Below, in pieces: positions 13,766-22,388 of a DNA stretch of 64,000 bases; the stretch's first letter is position 1, and the number at the start of each line of letters is the position of its first letter. The translations under genes and the position numbers were made by a program. The stretch lies in assembly GCF_000374845.1 (NCBI RefSeq), contig NZ_KB895414.1:1-64000 (forward strand). Reading direction: 5' to 3'. The DNA comes from Paenibacillus terrigena DSM 21567 (GTDB lineage Bacteria > Bacillota > Bacilli > Paenibacillales > Paenibacillaceae). Under the pieces are notes generated by a model. That model was given only the letters and a program-made list of their open reading frames with translations, made no database searches and had not been told where the DNA came from.

Positions 13766-15391
13766 TTATTTGGACTCGTACCGTGTCATTTTAATCCGAT
13801 ATTGCTTAGGCGTATCGCCCGTATATTCTTTAAACAATTTACAAAAATAACCTTCATTGACGATGCCCACTTCCTCGCACAATTCCAATAAAGAGTAATC
13901 TTGAACATTTAACAGCTCGAGCGCTAATTGAATTTTTTTACGGTTGATGTAGCTGATCACGCCTTCGTTCATTGTTTTTTTGAATAAGCTGCTAAAATAC
14001 GATGGTGCTAAATTCACTTCCTCGGCAATCGCCTCGAGCGTTAATCGCTGTTTGAGGTTTTTCTCTATAAACTGCATGGCAAGCATGATTTCTGCACGAT
14101 GTACAAGTTGGCCAGCGTGTACATATTCGAATGTGAAGTCAACAATATAGGCAAGCTGCTCCCGAAAAGTCATAAATTCGATCGGAAACTCTGCTACTTC
14201 CGTGGTCAACTTGTTCCCCGATTTAAACTTCAGCGTAATGTCTCTGTACAAGTCTCGAAGCATCGGTGCCATGATGGACTTTTGGATTTTATGGTCCGTA
14301 ACAAATTGGTTCAAATCAGCAAATTCTTTCTCCAGCTCTTCTTTGGAAATATTCCTTTTCACCCAAGCAAGAAAATCAGCCAGTTTCTGCTGAACGTCCT
14401 CTTTTCTGTCATTATGGTATTGGAACCGATGCACGGGCGTTTTGAGTACTTTCTCGGTATGATAATAGAAATCGTCACTCACATTTTTAGCTTCCGTGTA
14501 CGCTTGTTTGATAGATTCCCAGCCTCGGTGCGGACCTCCAAAAGCGACGGATACCCTTTGATTCAAATATTGATGCAAATGAGAGATGATCTGCCCCCCC
14601 AATGACTGGCAAGCATATTCTGTTTCCATATCACTGCGATTATTTTCCCAGGAAAGAAAGCCAATAAAACGATTATCAGATAGCTCCGCAGCTACACCTA
14701 TGCCACCATTCATCACTGTTTCTTCGATAATATTCGTCATCGCATATTTCAAGATGTTTTGATCAGCGGCTGCATATTCGTTACGGAAACTTTCATACAA
14801 ATTCATTTCAACAATGAAGCAGCAATAGTTGGCTTGAAAGAAATGGAACTGCATGCGATTGGCAAAATCCGATGCCCGATGAGAAGGAATTTCGCCTCTA
14901 ATCAGCTCGTTAAAAAATTGCTTGCGGACTCTATATTTATTTTCAAGCACGGATACGTTTAATGATTGAAATTCCGCTTCTTTTTTCTTAACCTCATTTA
15001 AAATCCCGGCTGCCTTATCTAAAGCTCGATCCAAATCCGTTTCCCTGAGCGGAACCTTAACAATGTACTCCAATACGTTGGCTTGAATAGCTCTCTGGGC
15101 GTATTCAAAGGATGAATAGGCAGTCAAAAGAATGTATTGGGTATGGGGAAGCGCTGGCTTTAGCTGCTCAATCATGGAAATTCCATCCATTCGCGGCATA
15201 ACGATATCAGATATCACGATATCTGGCTTAAGCTTTACGATCTCCTCGATCCCATCCAGCCCATTATTCGCTTTTCCCACTAAAAGAAATCGCCTATCCC
15301 TAAGGGAGAGATCGTTAAAGAACAATTCCAATCTCTGAATGATTAGATCTTCATCATCCACAATGAAGCAGGTGTAGTTTCTCACCATCAT
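13766..15391 (-). CDS. YesN-like response regulator with AraC DNA-binding domain
   Basis: 541 residues. The receiver domain (about 6-125) has the acidic pair D12/D13, phospho-acceptor D62 (VISDIVMP), and the conserved switch and Lys positions LLTAYSS and YIVKVP. A long middle region follows, and two AraC-type helix-turn-helices close the protein (about 430-535; ITRNRKK-type turn YINRKKIQLALELL, then GYFCKLFKEYTGDTPKQYR). Its ATG overlaps the kinase stop (ATGA), so they are translationally coupled. Expected to activate the transporter genes. Confidence 0.92.
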   Translation of the reverse strand: MMVRNYTCFIVDDEDLIIQRLELFFNDLSLRDRRFLLVGKANNGLDGIEEIVKLKPDIVISDIVMPRMDGISMIEQLKPALPHTQYILLTAYSSFEYAQRAIQANVLEYIVKVPLRETDLDRALDKAAGILNEVKKKEAEFQSLNVSVLENKYRVRKQFFNELIRGEIPSHRASDFANRMQFHFFQANYCCFIVEMNLYESFRNEYAAADQNILKYAMTNIIEETVMNGGIGVAAELSDNRFIGFLSWENNRSDMETEYACQSLGGQIISHLHQYLNQRVSVAFGGPHRGWESIKQAYTEAKNVSDDFYYHTEKVLKTPVHRFQYHNDRKEDVQQKLADFLAWVKRNISKEELEKEFADLNQFVTDHKIQKSIMAPMLRDLYRDITLKFKSGNKLTTEVAEFPIEFMTFREQLAYIVDFTFEYVHAGQLVHRAEIMLAMQFIEKNLKQRLTLEAIAEEVNLAPSYFSSLFKKTMNEGVISYINRKKIQLALELLNVQDYSLLELCEEVGIVNEGYFCKLFKEYTGDTPKQYRIKMTRYESK

Positions 15392-17127
15392 GCATCTCCT
15401 TTATACAAGCCTGCTGGGAATAAAGCGCGAACTCGGGTTATTTCCTTAGGTATGCTTATGATTTGAAGCCCGAACTGTTCTCCGTAATGAAGTCTAATTC
15501 GACCATGAATATTATTTAACCCGATTCTTTTCCTTTTCACTTCCACATCACTCGGTTCTGATTCTAAAATACGCTTTATTTTATCCGCTGGGATTCCCTC
15601 GCCTTGATCAACGACTTCGATGATGACGATGCCGCCCTCTCTATACGCATGAATCGTAATAGGGCCTTCGATCCCCCCTCCGTTATAACCATGGAAGATA
15701 CTATTCTCCACAAGGGGCTGCAGCAGCATTCGAAAAACCGGAAAATCTAGTAACCCTGCTTCGATTTGTTCAATCAATAGGAAGTTTCGGTTATAGCGGA
15801 TGTTCTGGATCTCGATATAGTCCGATACATTTCGCAATTCCTGATGAAGTGAAACCTTCTCCGAAGCGTCATCAATCCCGTATTCCAATAATGAAATGAG
15901 AGACCCGATCACCACATCAACTTTCTCTATCTGTCCGAGGCGTATAACATTGCTGATCGAACCAAGCGTGTTATACAGAAAATGAGGATTTATTTGAGAC
16001 TGCAGCACTTGGATTTCCAGCTTTCGCTCAAGTTCATTATGAAGCTCCGCTCGCCGAATCAGTTCCACAATTTGCTGCAGCATACGATCGAAGGCTCGGG
16101 AAAGATCACCAAACTCATCGTTTCGGTTAATTGTTATAGTCGTTGTGAGGAAGCCTTGCTCCACCCGCTTCATTTTTGTTTTGAGCGCATAGAGTGGGTT
16201 CCTTATATATTTGGCAATAAAAAAAGAAATGAACAAACTTAAGAGAAGACCTGCAGCTAGAAGCTCGAAATAATAGGTTTCTAATCTGGACAAAGCAGCT
16301 TTCATGCGTGATTCATCGTTGATCGAGATGATGGTCCAGTTGAATTTCTCCATCGGTTTTTTCAGAAGGGTGACCGGAATGCCATCCTTGGTATGCAGTT
16401 GAAAGCTTGTTTCTGTCGTATCTAGAATTTGTTCCGCTGACGTTTCCCCGATTGAAAACGTATGATCTTGATTATTCAGTGGTCCTTTATTTTCAGAAAA
16501 TCCGGCAATGATTTGACCCGATGCGGTGATCAGAGCCAGATTCATTTGTTCTTGTTTATTAATCTTGAACAAGGTTTCTTCAATAGCATTTAGATCCAAA
16601 TCTACTGCAATGGCCATAGGAAACGGAGCGCCGTTCAGATATCGAACCATCGTAACTGTCCAGCCGGAATACTTAGATTTGTAAGGATCACTGACAAATG
16701 TAGTCCTTCTGTTCTTGTCAGCCGCATCAAACAAAGGTTCTCTCTCCGATAAAGGTTCATCGAATATTCGGGTAGGTGTACTTCCGCCTAGAATGGATAA
16801 ATCGCTTTTGATCAAATAAATATTACTGACGTAATTACTGTTGAGTTCATAGAGCTCTCTTAATTGCTTTTTAATCACTTCCGGATTGTCGATGTTGGCC
16901 TTTACCGATGTTTCGACCGAGAATAGGATCGTCTGGAATGAAGAAAAATTAACCGTGAAATACTGATCAACCTTGTCAAGTATTTGGTTGGTGTAAAAAA
17001 TATCATTGGTTCTTATTTCCTTTTGGACATAACGATAAGACAATTGGCTGATCAAGACGATGCAGCTTAACACAAACGCAAACACGATAAAAAATAATTT
17101 TAAAGGCAAGCTGATTCTTCTTCGCAT
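15388..17127 (-). CDS. YesM-like sensor histidine kinase
   Basis: 579 residues. TM1 lies at ~10-30, an extracytoplasmic sensor domain at ~31-285, TM2 at ~286-306, and HAMP at ~306-358. The His_kinase region has H382 in SQINPHFLYNTLGS, followed by a HATPase_c domain (N-box LVENSIFHGY, DQGEGIP, GLNNIHGRI). AAAAGGAAG precedes the ATG. This is the lytS/yesM architecture found beside carbohydrate ABC transporters in Paenibacillus, where it senses extracellular sugar, often with the binding protein. Confidence 0.92.
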   Translation of the reverse strand: MRRRISLPLKLFFIVFAFVLSCIVLISQLSYRYVQKEIRTNDIFYTNQILDKVDQYFTVNFSSFQTILFSVETSVKANIDNPEVIKKQLRELYELNSNYVSNIYLIKSDLSILGGSTPTRIFDEPLSEREPLFDAADKNRRTTFVSDPYKSKYSGWTVTMVRYLNGAPFPMAIAVDLDLNAIEETLFKINKQEQMNLALITASGQIIAGFSENKGPLNNQDHTFSIGETSAEQILDTTETSFQLHTKDGIPVTLLKKPMEKFNWTIISINDESRMKAALSRLETYYFELLAAGLLLSLFISFFIAKYIRNPLYALKTKMKRVEQGFLTTTITINRNDEFGDLSRAFDRMLQQIVELIRRAELHNELERKLEIQVLQSQINPHFLYNTLGSISNVIRLGQIEKVDVVIGSLISLLEYGIDDASEKVSLHQELRNVSDYIEIQNIRYNRNFLLIEQIEAGLLDFPVFRMLLQPLVENSIFHGYNGGGIEGPITIHAYREGGIVIIEVVDQGEGIPADKIKRILESEPSDVEVKRKRIGLNNIHGRIRLHYGEQFGLQIISIPKEITRVRALFPAGLYKGDA

Positions 17128-17181
17128 CCATCATCTTCCTTTTAATTCCGTATTAAACTAAGAATAGCATATGACAATAAA

Positions 17182-17207
17182 GAGAGAGGCTATAATAGCC
17201 ACTCTCT
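17182..17207 (-). terminator. Hairpin between binding-protein and kinase genes
   Basis: On the minus strand GAGAGTGGCTA pairs with TAGCCTCTCTC with one T-T mismatch, and TTTATT follows. It is positioned to attenuate read-through from the highly expressed binding-protein gene into the kinase gene. Confidence 0.6.
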
Positions 17208-17216
17208 TCGCTTATT

Positions 17217-18803
17217 TTACTTGATGATGCCTGCTTCTTTAAATTGCTTGATGGCTGTTTCCTTATAGGTCTGCATGTCAAACTTCGTATCCAACGTTTG
17301 GAGGAAATTGTCCCAGTTGGAAAGTGGTTCTTTGCCCGTCATAAATTTGACTAAGCTTTCATTAATGTAACGTGTGCGATCAGCTGCCAAGGTATCGCTG
17401 GGGTCTGCGGTCAATAAATTTCCGGGCAACGTTGGCCCCACATATTGCTGATTATTCGTGAAAGCTTCTGTTGTCTTCGGATTCTGGAAGCTGAAGTACT
17501 CCGCATCATCACCACGGCGCGGCATTCTATAATGATCGACCCATAGATACTTTTCCTTCATTTCCTTCGATAATTCGGAGGTTTTATTTTTGATCTTGCC
17601 GTCTACCACATCCCAATGAATCCCTTTAATTCCGTATGCAAAATACGGATAGGCTTCTTTGTCCGTAAAGAGATAATTCAGCATGGACAAAATCCGAATG
17701 ATTTTGTCCTTATCCGCTTTCGCGGATATGGCCCATGAATTGCCTTGGAACGATTTTCGCTCTACAATTTGATCACCGTAAGGACCTTTCATTGGAGGAA
17801 TGACGATCCATTCCGGCACCTCTCCACTGATTTCTTTCATTTTCTGTTGATAATCCGGTTCCAGCCTACGGGCATCTCTTATCATGAAGCCAACTTTACC
17901 CTTAAACAACTTTTGGTCCAACAAATCAGGCGTATTCATCGTCACCCAGTCGGGGTCTACCACATTGGCTTCCATCATTTTATGAATGTAAGCAAGTGCT
18001 TCTTTCATTTTGGGATCGATAAATAGGAATATCGGTTGATTATCTTTCACTTCAATAGCTGAGGGAGGATTGACGCCGAACATCCACATCAAGCTATCGA
18101 AACCGTAGGTTTGCAGATTACCTTCTTTATTCATACCGCCGATGAATCCGTACGTATCGTTCTTGCCATTACCGTCCGGGTCTTTTTCTGTAAAGGCTTT
18201 CATAACTTCGAACAGCTCATCAGGTGTCGTTGGCACTTTCATATTCAGCTTTGTCAGCCAATCATTGCGGATGAAGAAGCTTCGACTCATACCGTTTACA
18301 TTATCATAACCTGGGACTCCAATCGTTTTTCCTTGGTAGGACATCGCCTCCCAGGAATCACTACTAAAACGCTTCTGCAATTCAGGGAATTGAGCAAGAT
18401 ATGGTGTCAAATCCGCAAGTACGCCTTGGTCATAATATTGCGCGAGATCAGCCCGACTCTTCAAGAAGATCAAATCCGGAATATCCCCGCCTGCAATGAG
18501 CGTATTCAGTTTGGTTGTTGATTGCCCAGCTTGAGGAATCATCATATCCAAGTCGATGTCCAATTCTTTTTCTAACATTTGGCGTTGAATATCTTCTTCA
18601 CGTGGCGGTATCGGAGCGGCAGCATTGAAAGTACCTTGGTTAAACATCGTGATTTTCATTTTGTTCGCAGACTTACTAGCCTCGGATTGAGAACTGTTCG
18701 AAGCTGTCGGTTTAACTTCTTCTTGGTCCCCACATCCTGCCAATAGCGTTCCCAGCCCAACAATAGCAGTCAGAACAAGTAATGAAATCTTTTTACGTTG
18801 CAT
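17217..18803 (-). CDS. LplA-type sugar-binding lipoprotein of ABC transporter
   Basis: 528 residues from ATG 18803 preceded by AAAGGAGAGG. Signal peptide with lipobox LAGC (Cys24), a Ser/Lys-rich linker, and then a large extracellular solute-binding domain typical of the LplA group (about 500 residues, longer than the usual 400-450). It sits after the two permease genes on the same strand. It captures an oligosaccharide or modified sugar at the cell surface. No ATPase gene is present; such transporters normally share a general ATPase such as MsmX. Confidence 0.9.
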   Translation of the reverse strand: MQRKKISLLVLTAIVGLGTLLAGCGDQEEVKPTASNSSQSEASKSANKMKITMFNQGTFNAAAPIPPREEDIQRQMLEKELDIDLDMMIPQAGQSTTKLNTLIAGGDIPDLIFLKSRADLAQYYDQGVLADLTPYLAQFPELQKRFSSDSWEAMSYQGKTIGVPGYDNVNGMSRSFFIRNDWLTKLNMKVPTTPDELFEVMKAFTEKDPDGNGKNDTYGFIGGMNKEGNLQTYGFDSLMWMFGVNPPSAIEVKDNQPIFLFIDPKMKEALAYIHKMMEANVVDPDWVTMNTPDLLDQKLFKGKVGFMIRDARRLEPDYQQKMKEISGEVPEWIVIPPMKGPYGDQIVERKSFQGNSWAISAKADKDKIIRILSMLNYLFTDKEAYPYFAYGIKGIHWDVVDGKIKNKTSELSKEMKEKYLWVDHYRMPRRGDDAEYFSFQNPKTTEAFTNNQQYVGPTLPGNLLTADPSDTLAADRTRYINESLVKFMTGKEPLSNWDNFLQTLDTKFDMQTYKETAIKQFKEAGIIK

Positions 18804-18872
18804 ATTGACCTCTCCTTTAGCTTGTATATATATTATCACGGTGTCCCGTAACAACCTAGATAAGAATTGCCT

Positions 18873-19742
18873 TTAACCTTTAATTGATCCTAGGAGCACA
18901 CCCTTCGTAAAATGCTTCTGCATGAAGGGATATACGATCAAAATCGGAACCGTCGTCACGACGACAGCGGCCATTTGCACAGCGAACTGGCTAACCGCAC
19001 CGGAATTGGCCATCGAATCCGCGCTTTGTGTTGCGACGTTAAGCAGTATGTTGCGCAAGACAACTTGAAGCGGCATTAAGCTCGAATCATTTAAGTACAC
19101 AATCGCATCGAAATAACTGTTCCAATGGCCCACGGCGTAAAATAAGGAAATGGTGGCAAGGACAGGCATGGAAAGGGGTAAAATGATCCTCCACAGCGAC
19201 TGAAGTTCACTTGCACCGTCGACTCTCGATGATTCCTCGATTTCAGCAGGCAATTGCTCGAAAAAGCCTTTAATGATCACCAGATTAAATGCACTAATCA
19301 GATGCGGAATAATCAATACCCAAGGACTATTTAGAAGTCCCATCGAGCGGACTAACAAATAAGTCGGAATTAACCCCCCACTGAACATCATGGTAAACAC
19401 AATGAATATTAGAAACGGACTGCGTCCCGGCAAATATTTTTTGGATAACGGGTACGCCGCGAGTACCGTAAAAAGCACATTTAACGCCGTACCTACAATC
19501 GTCCGAAACAACGTAATTTTATACGCCTGCCCTATCCCATGAGAAATGAATACTTCTTTATAGGCTGCAAAGGTAAAGGTTTCCGGTAGAATAACAATCC
19601 CTCTTCTTAACACTTCTGATTCTGGTGTTACCGAAACAGCAACCACATATAAAAAGGGAAGTAAGCAAAGCAGTGATAGTAGAATAAGAATCGTATAAAC
19701 GGCTGCTTGCCATACCTTTTCCCCGATCGTCAACTTAATCAT
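18873..19742 (-). CDS. LplC-type ABC sugar permease
   Basis: 289 residues with six membrane helices (first at ~13-35, last ending ~275). The EAA loop that contacts the ATPase can be seen as EESSRVDGASELQSLWRIIL. C-terminus FTKGVLLGSIKG is typical of the YtcP/LplC group. GAGGTGGT precedes the ATG. It lies 13 bp from the LplB gene, in the same operon. Confidence 0.92.
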   Translation of the reverse strand: MIKLTIGEKVWQAAVYTILILLSLLCLLPFLYVVAVSVTPESEVLRRGIVILPETFTFAAYKEVFISHGIGQAYKITLFRTIVGTALNVLFTVLAAYPLSKKYLPGRSPFLIFIVFTMMFSGGLIPTYLLVRSMGLLNSPWVLIIPHLISAFNLVIIKGFFEQLPAEIEESSRVDGASELQSLWRIILPLSMPVLATISLFYAVGHWNSYFDAIVYLNDSSLMPLQVVLRNILLNVATQSADSMANSGAVSQFAVQMAAVVVTTVPILIVYPFMQKHFTKGVLLGSIKG

Positions 19743-19755
19743 AGCTCATACCACC

Positions 19756-20703
19756 TCACCAAATTTGCCCATCGAATTTTTTGGCGATCTTATTCGCTGC
19801 CAACACTAAAATAAATCCGATGACAGCTTTAAACAATCCTACTGCAGTAGCCAAGCCAATCTTAAGACGCTCCAGCCCTTCACGGTATACCCATGTGTCG
19901 ATAATATCGATCTTCTCCTGGTTAAAACTGTTGGCAAACATGAATATTTGGTCAAAACCAGCGTCCAAGATGTGGCTCAATTTAAGAATCAGCATCAGAA
20001 TGATGACGCCTCGAATGCCGGGTAATGTGACATGCCATAGCTGTCTCCATTTGGAAGCGCCATCCATTCTAGCCGCTTCATATAAGCTTGGATCAATACC
20101 CGCTAATGCAGCAAGGTACAGTATCGCACCCCAACCAATGTCCTTCCATATTTCAGATGAGATGACCAGCAGTCTTCCCCAAGCAGGTTCCGTTAGGAAG
20201 GAGATGGGTTGAACACCACTTTCCTTCAGAATCATATTAAAAAGGCCATCTCCTGGGGCTAATAATGCCACCATCAGTCCATAAACGATGACCCATGACA
20301 GAAAATGGGGCAAATACGTGATCGTTTGTACGATTTTCTTGAACCATTGGGTATAAACTTCATTGAGAAGCAAAGCGAGTACGATGGGTGCGGAGAAACC
20401 GAACAATAGCTTATACAGCGATATAATAATCGTATTTCTCATGATGTCCCAGAAATAAACGCCGTTAATAAAATCCGTAAAATTTTTCAACCCCACCCAT
20501 GGGCTATCCCATAGTCCCAACGCCAGGTTATAGTTTTTAAAAGCAATGATGATTCCCGCCATCGGAATGTATTTGAATATGGCAAAGTAAAGTAATGCCG
20601 GGAACAATAGAATATACATCACTTTATACTTTTGTATCGTTCTTATCCATGAATTCCGCTTTTTGGAGCGGGGAATGGCGTCCGCTGCCAATCTCGCTTG
20701 CAT
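19756..20703 (-). CDS. LplB-type ABC sugar permease
   Basis: 315 residues, six predicted helices, EAA loop YEAARMDGASKWRQLWHVTL. The N-terminal basic tail followed by YKVMYILLFPALLYF is characteristic of the LplB group. The ATG is preceded by GAGGTGAGGAT. It is the first gene of the minus-strand sugar locus. Upstream, TATTAT near 20730 may be a -10 without a good -35, which fits dependence on the AraC-type activator. Confidence 0.92.
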   Translation of the reverse strand: MQARLAADAIPRSKKRNSWIRTIQKYKVMYILLFPALLYFAIFKYIPMAGIIIAFKNYNLALGLWDSPWVGLKNFTDFINGVYFWDIMRNTIIISLYKLLFGFSAPIVLALLLNEVYTQWFKKIVQTITYLPHFLSWVIVYGLMVALLAPGDGLFNMILKESGVQPISFLTEPAWGRLLVISSEIWKDIGWGAILYLAALAGIDPSLYEAARMDGASKWRQLWHVTLPGIRGVIILMLILKLSHILDAGFDQIFMFANSFNQEKIDIIDTWVYREGLERLKIGLATAVGLFKAVIGFILVLAANKIAKKFDGQIW

Positions 20704-20930
20704 ATCCTCACCTCGTCTCTATTTATAGTTGTATAATAGCACCCCCCTATTGGATAAATTTCTGTAATTTCAAGAATTTCTTATAAGATATTAAGTAAGT
20801 ACAGCCTTGTATAATTCCAATACAATAGGCATGAAAAATCGGACAGAGTGAGCGCAACCGTTTCTAGGTGCCGAGGTAAGACAGAAAATTGGGACTGTGT
20901 GCAGCGAATAAGATGATCGTTTTCCAGTTA

Positions 20931-20959
20931 ATGACATGATCTGTATCGTCATATATAAT
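20931..20959 (+). promoter_or_regulatory. Sigma-A promoter of the M42 peptidase gene
   Basis: ATGACA (20931-20936), 17 bp, TATAAT (20954-20959). It lies 37 bp before the TTG start. It diverges from the sugar transporter operon. Confidence 0.65.
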
Positions 20960-20995
20960 AGATTGATAGTCAAAATGAATGGAGGAGGAATATCC

Positions 20996-22081
20996 TTGGA
21001 CTCTACCTTACAAATGTTAAAAGCCCTAACCGACGCCAACGGCGTACCAGGACACGAAGACGAAGTGCGCGACGTTATGCGGGAGCACATTGCCCCTTAC
21101 GCTGATGAAGTGACGGTTGATCATCTCGGCAGCTTGATCGCCAAAAAAACGGGCACGGCCCCGGACGGCCCTAAAATTATGGTAGCCGGACATTTGGATG
21201 AAATCGGTTTCATGGTGACGCGGATCGATGACAAAGGCTTCCTATACTTTCAAGCGCTCGGCGGCTGGTGGGAGCAAGTGATGCAAGCGCAGCGGGTGAC
21301 CGTCATGACGCGCAAGGGGAACATTCCCGGCGTGATCGGCTCGAAACCGCCGCATATTTTATCGCCGGAAGCCCGCAAAAATCCCGTTGACAAAAAAGAG
21401 ATGTTCATCGATATCGGCGCGGAAAGCAAAGAGCAAGCTACGGAGTTCGGCGTTCGCCCGGGTGACTCCATCGTACCGGTTTGCGAATTTACCGTGATGA
21501 AAAATGAAAAACTGCTGATGGCCAAAGCATGGGATAACCGCATCGGCTGTGCCATCGCGATCGATGTGCTGAAGCAATTGAAAGACGCTGAGCATCCGAA
21601 TACCATTTATGGTGTCGGCACTGTTCAAGAGGAAGTCGGCTTACGCGGAGCGAAAACGGCCACAAATATCATTCAACCAGATATCGGTTTCTCGGTTGAC
21701 GTTGCGACCGCCGGCGATACGCCAGGTGTGAGCGAGAAGGACGCCTTAGGCAAACTGGGCAAAGGGCCGCAAATTCTCATTTTTGACGGATCGATGATCT
21801 CGCATCGCCGTCTACGCAACTTCGTTACCGACACAGCGGATGAGCTCGACATTCCTTATCAATTCGACTATACCGCAGGAGGCGGCACCGATGCGGGCGC
21901 CATTCACGTGACAGCCGGCGGCGTACCGTCGCTTGCGATTTGTATTCCAACGCGATATATTCACTCGCATGCGGCGATTCTCCACCGCGAAGATTTCGAA
22001 AATGCCGTGAAGCTAATCAGCGAAGTAATCAAACGATTGGATAAAAACAAAGTGAAGGAACTTACATTCGGCCAAGGGTAA
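20996..22081 (+). CDS. M42-family metallo-aminopeptidase
   Basis: 361 residues from TTG 20996, chosen because GGAGGAGG ends 7 nt upstream; an in-frame ATG at 20972 lacks a site. Zinc ligands of the M42 family appear in order: His in AGHLDEIGF, the bridging Asp in KAWDNRIG, the catalytic Glu pair in [10 protein letters not shown], Asp in SVDVATAGD, and His in RYIHSHAAI. Such enzymes form large TET-like dodecamers and trim peptides; many are annotated as FrvX or glucanase by old error. Cytosolic. Transcribed alone. Confidence 0.9.
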   Translation: MDSTLQMLKALTDANGVPGHEDEVRDVMREHIAPYADEVTVDHLGSLIAKKTGTAPDGPKIMVAGHLDEIGFMVTRIDDKGFLYFQALGGWWEQVMQAQRVTVMTRKGNIPGVIGSKPPHILSPEARKNPVDKKEMFIDIGAESKEQATEFGVRPGDSIVPVCEFTVMKNEKLLMAKAWDNRIGCAIAIDVLKQLKDAEHPNTIYGVGTVQEEVGLRGAKTATNIIQPDIGFSVDVATAGDTPGVSEKDALGKLGKGPQILIFDGSMISHRRLRNFVTDTADELDIPYQFDYTAGGGTDAGAIHVTAGGVPSLAICIPTRYIHSHAAILHREDFENAVKLISEVIKRLDKNKVKELTFGQG

Positions 22082-22257
22082 AAAGCGACTACACGCCGTT
22101 TTCCCTAATTGGTGCCACGTACGATCGAAGAATTGAACTATCGTTCTCCTGAGAGGGAGAGTATTTTCATGAATCCAGAGATCGGTCTGGAATTCAGTTC
22201 CTAGAGGAAAAGGGGAACGTTTAGTCAGAAAATGAAAAAATTGCAATACTAAAAATA

Positions 22258-22301
22258 ACGAGGTGCGGTGGTCATTCATAGACCAACCGCACCTCGTTTT
22301 T
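22258..22301. terminator. Bidirectional terminator between M42 peptidase and NrdJ
   Basis: ACGAGGTGCGGTGGTC pairs with GACCAACCGCACCTCGT with one bulge. TTTTT follows on the plus strand and an A-rich stretch precedes it, so it can serve both converging genes. The rest of 22082-22388 holds a short AT-repeat (AATTAATTTAATTAATTT near 22332) and no gene. Confidence 0.85.
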
Positions 22302-22388
22302 ACTAAAGCGTGTGTCACGCAGAAGAACGCGAATTAATTTAATTAATTTAATTATTAATTTTGATGGAAAAGGTATATTAACCCTCTC

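Noticed and set aside
18836-18852. GTGTCCCGTAAC near 18840 as an eleventh repeat copy
   Set aside because: Only the short core is similar; there is no flanking palindrome and it lies in the opposite context within the sugar operon.
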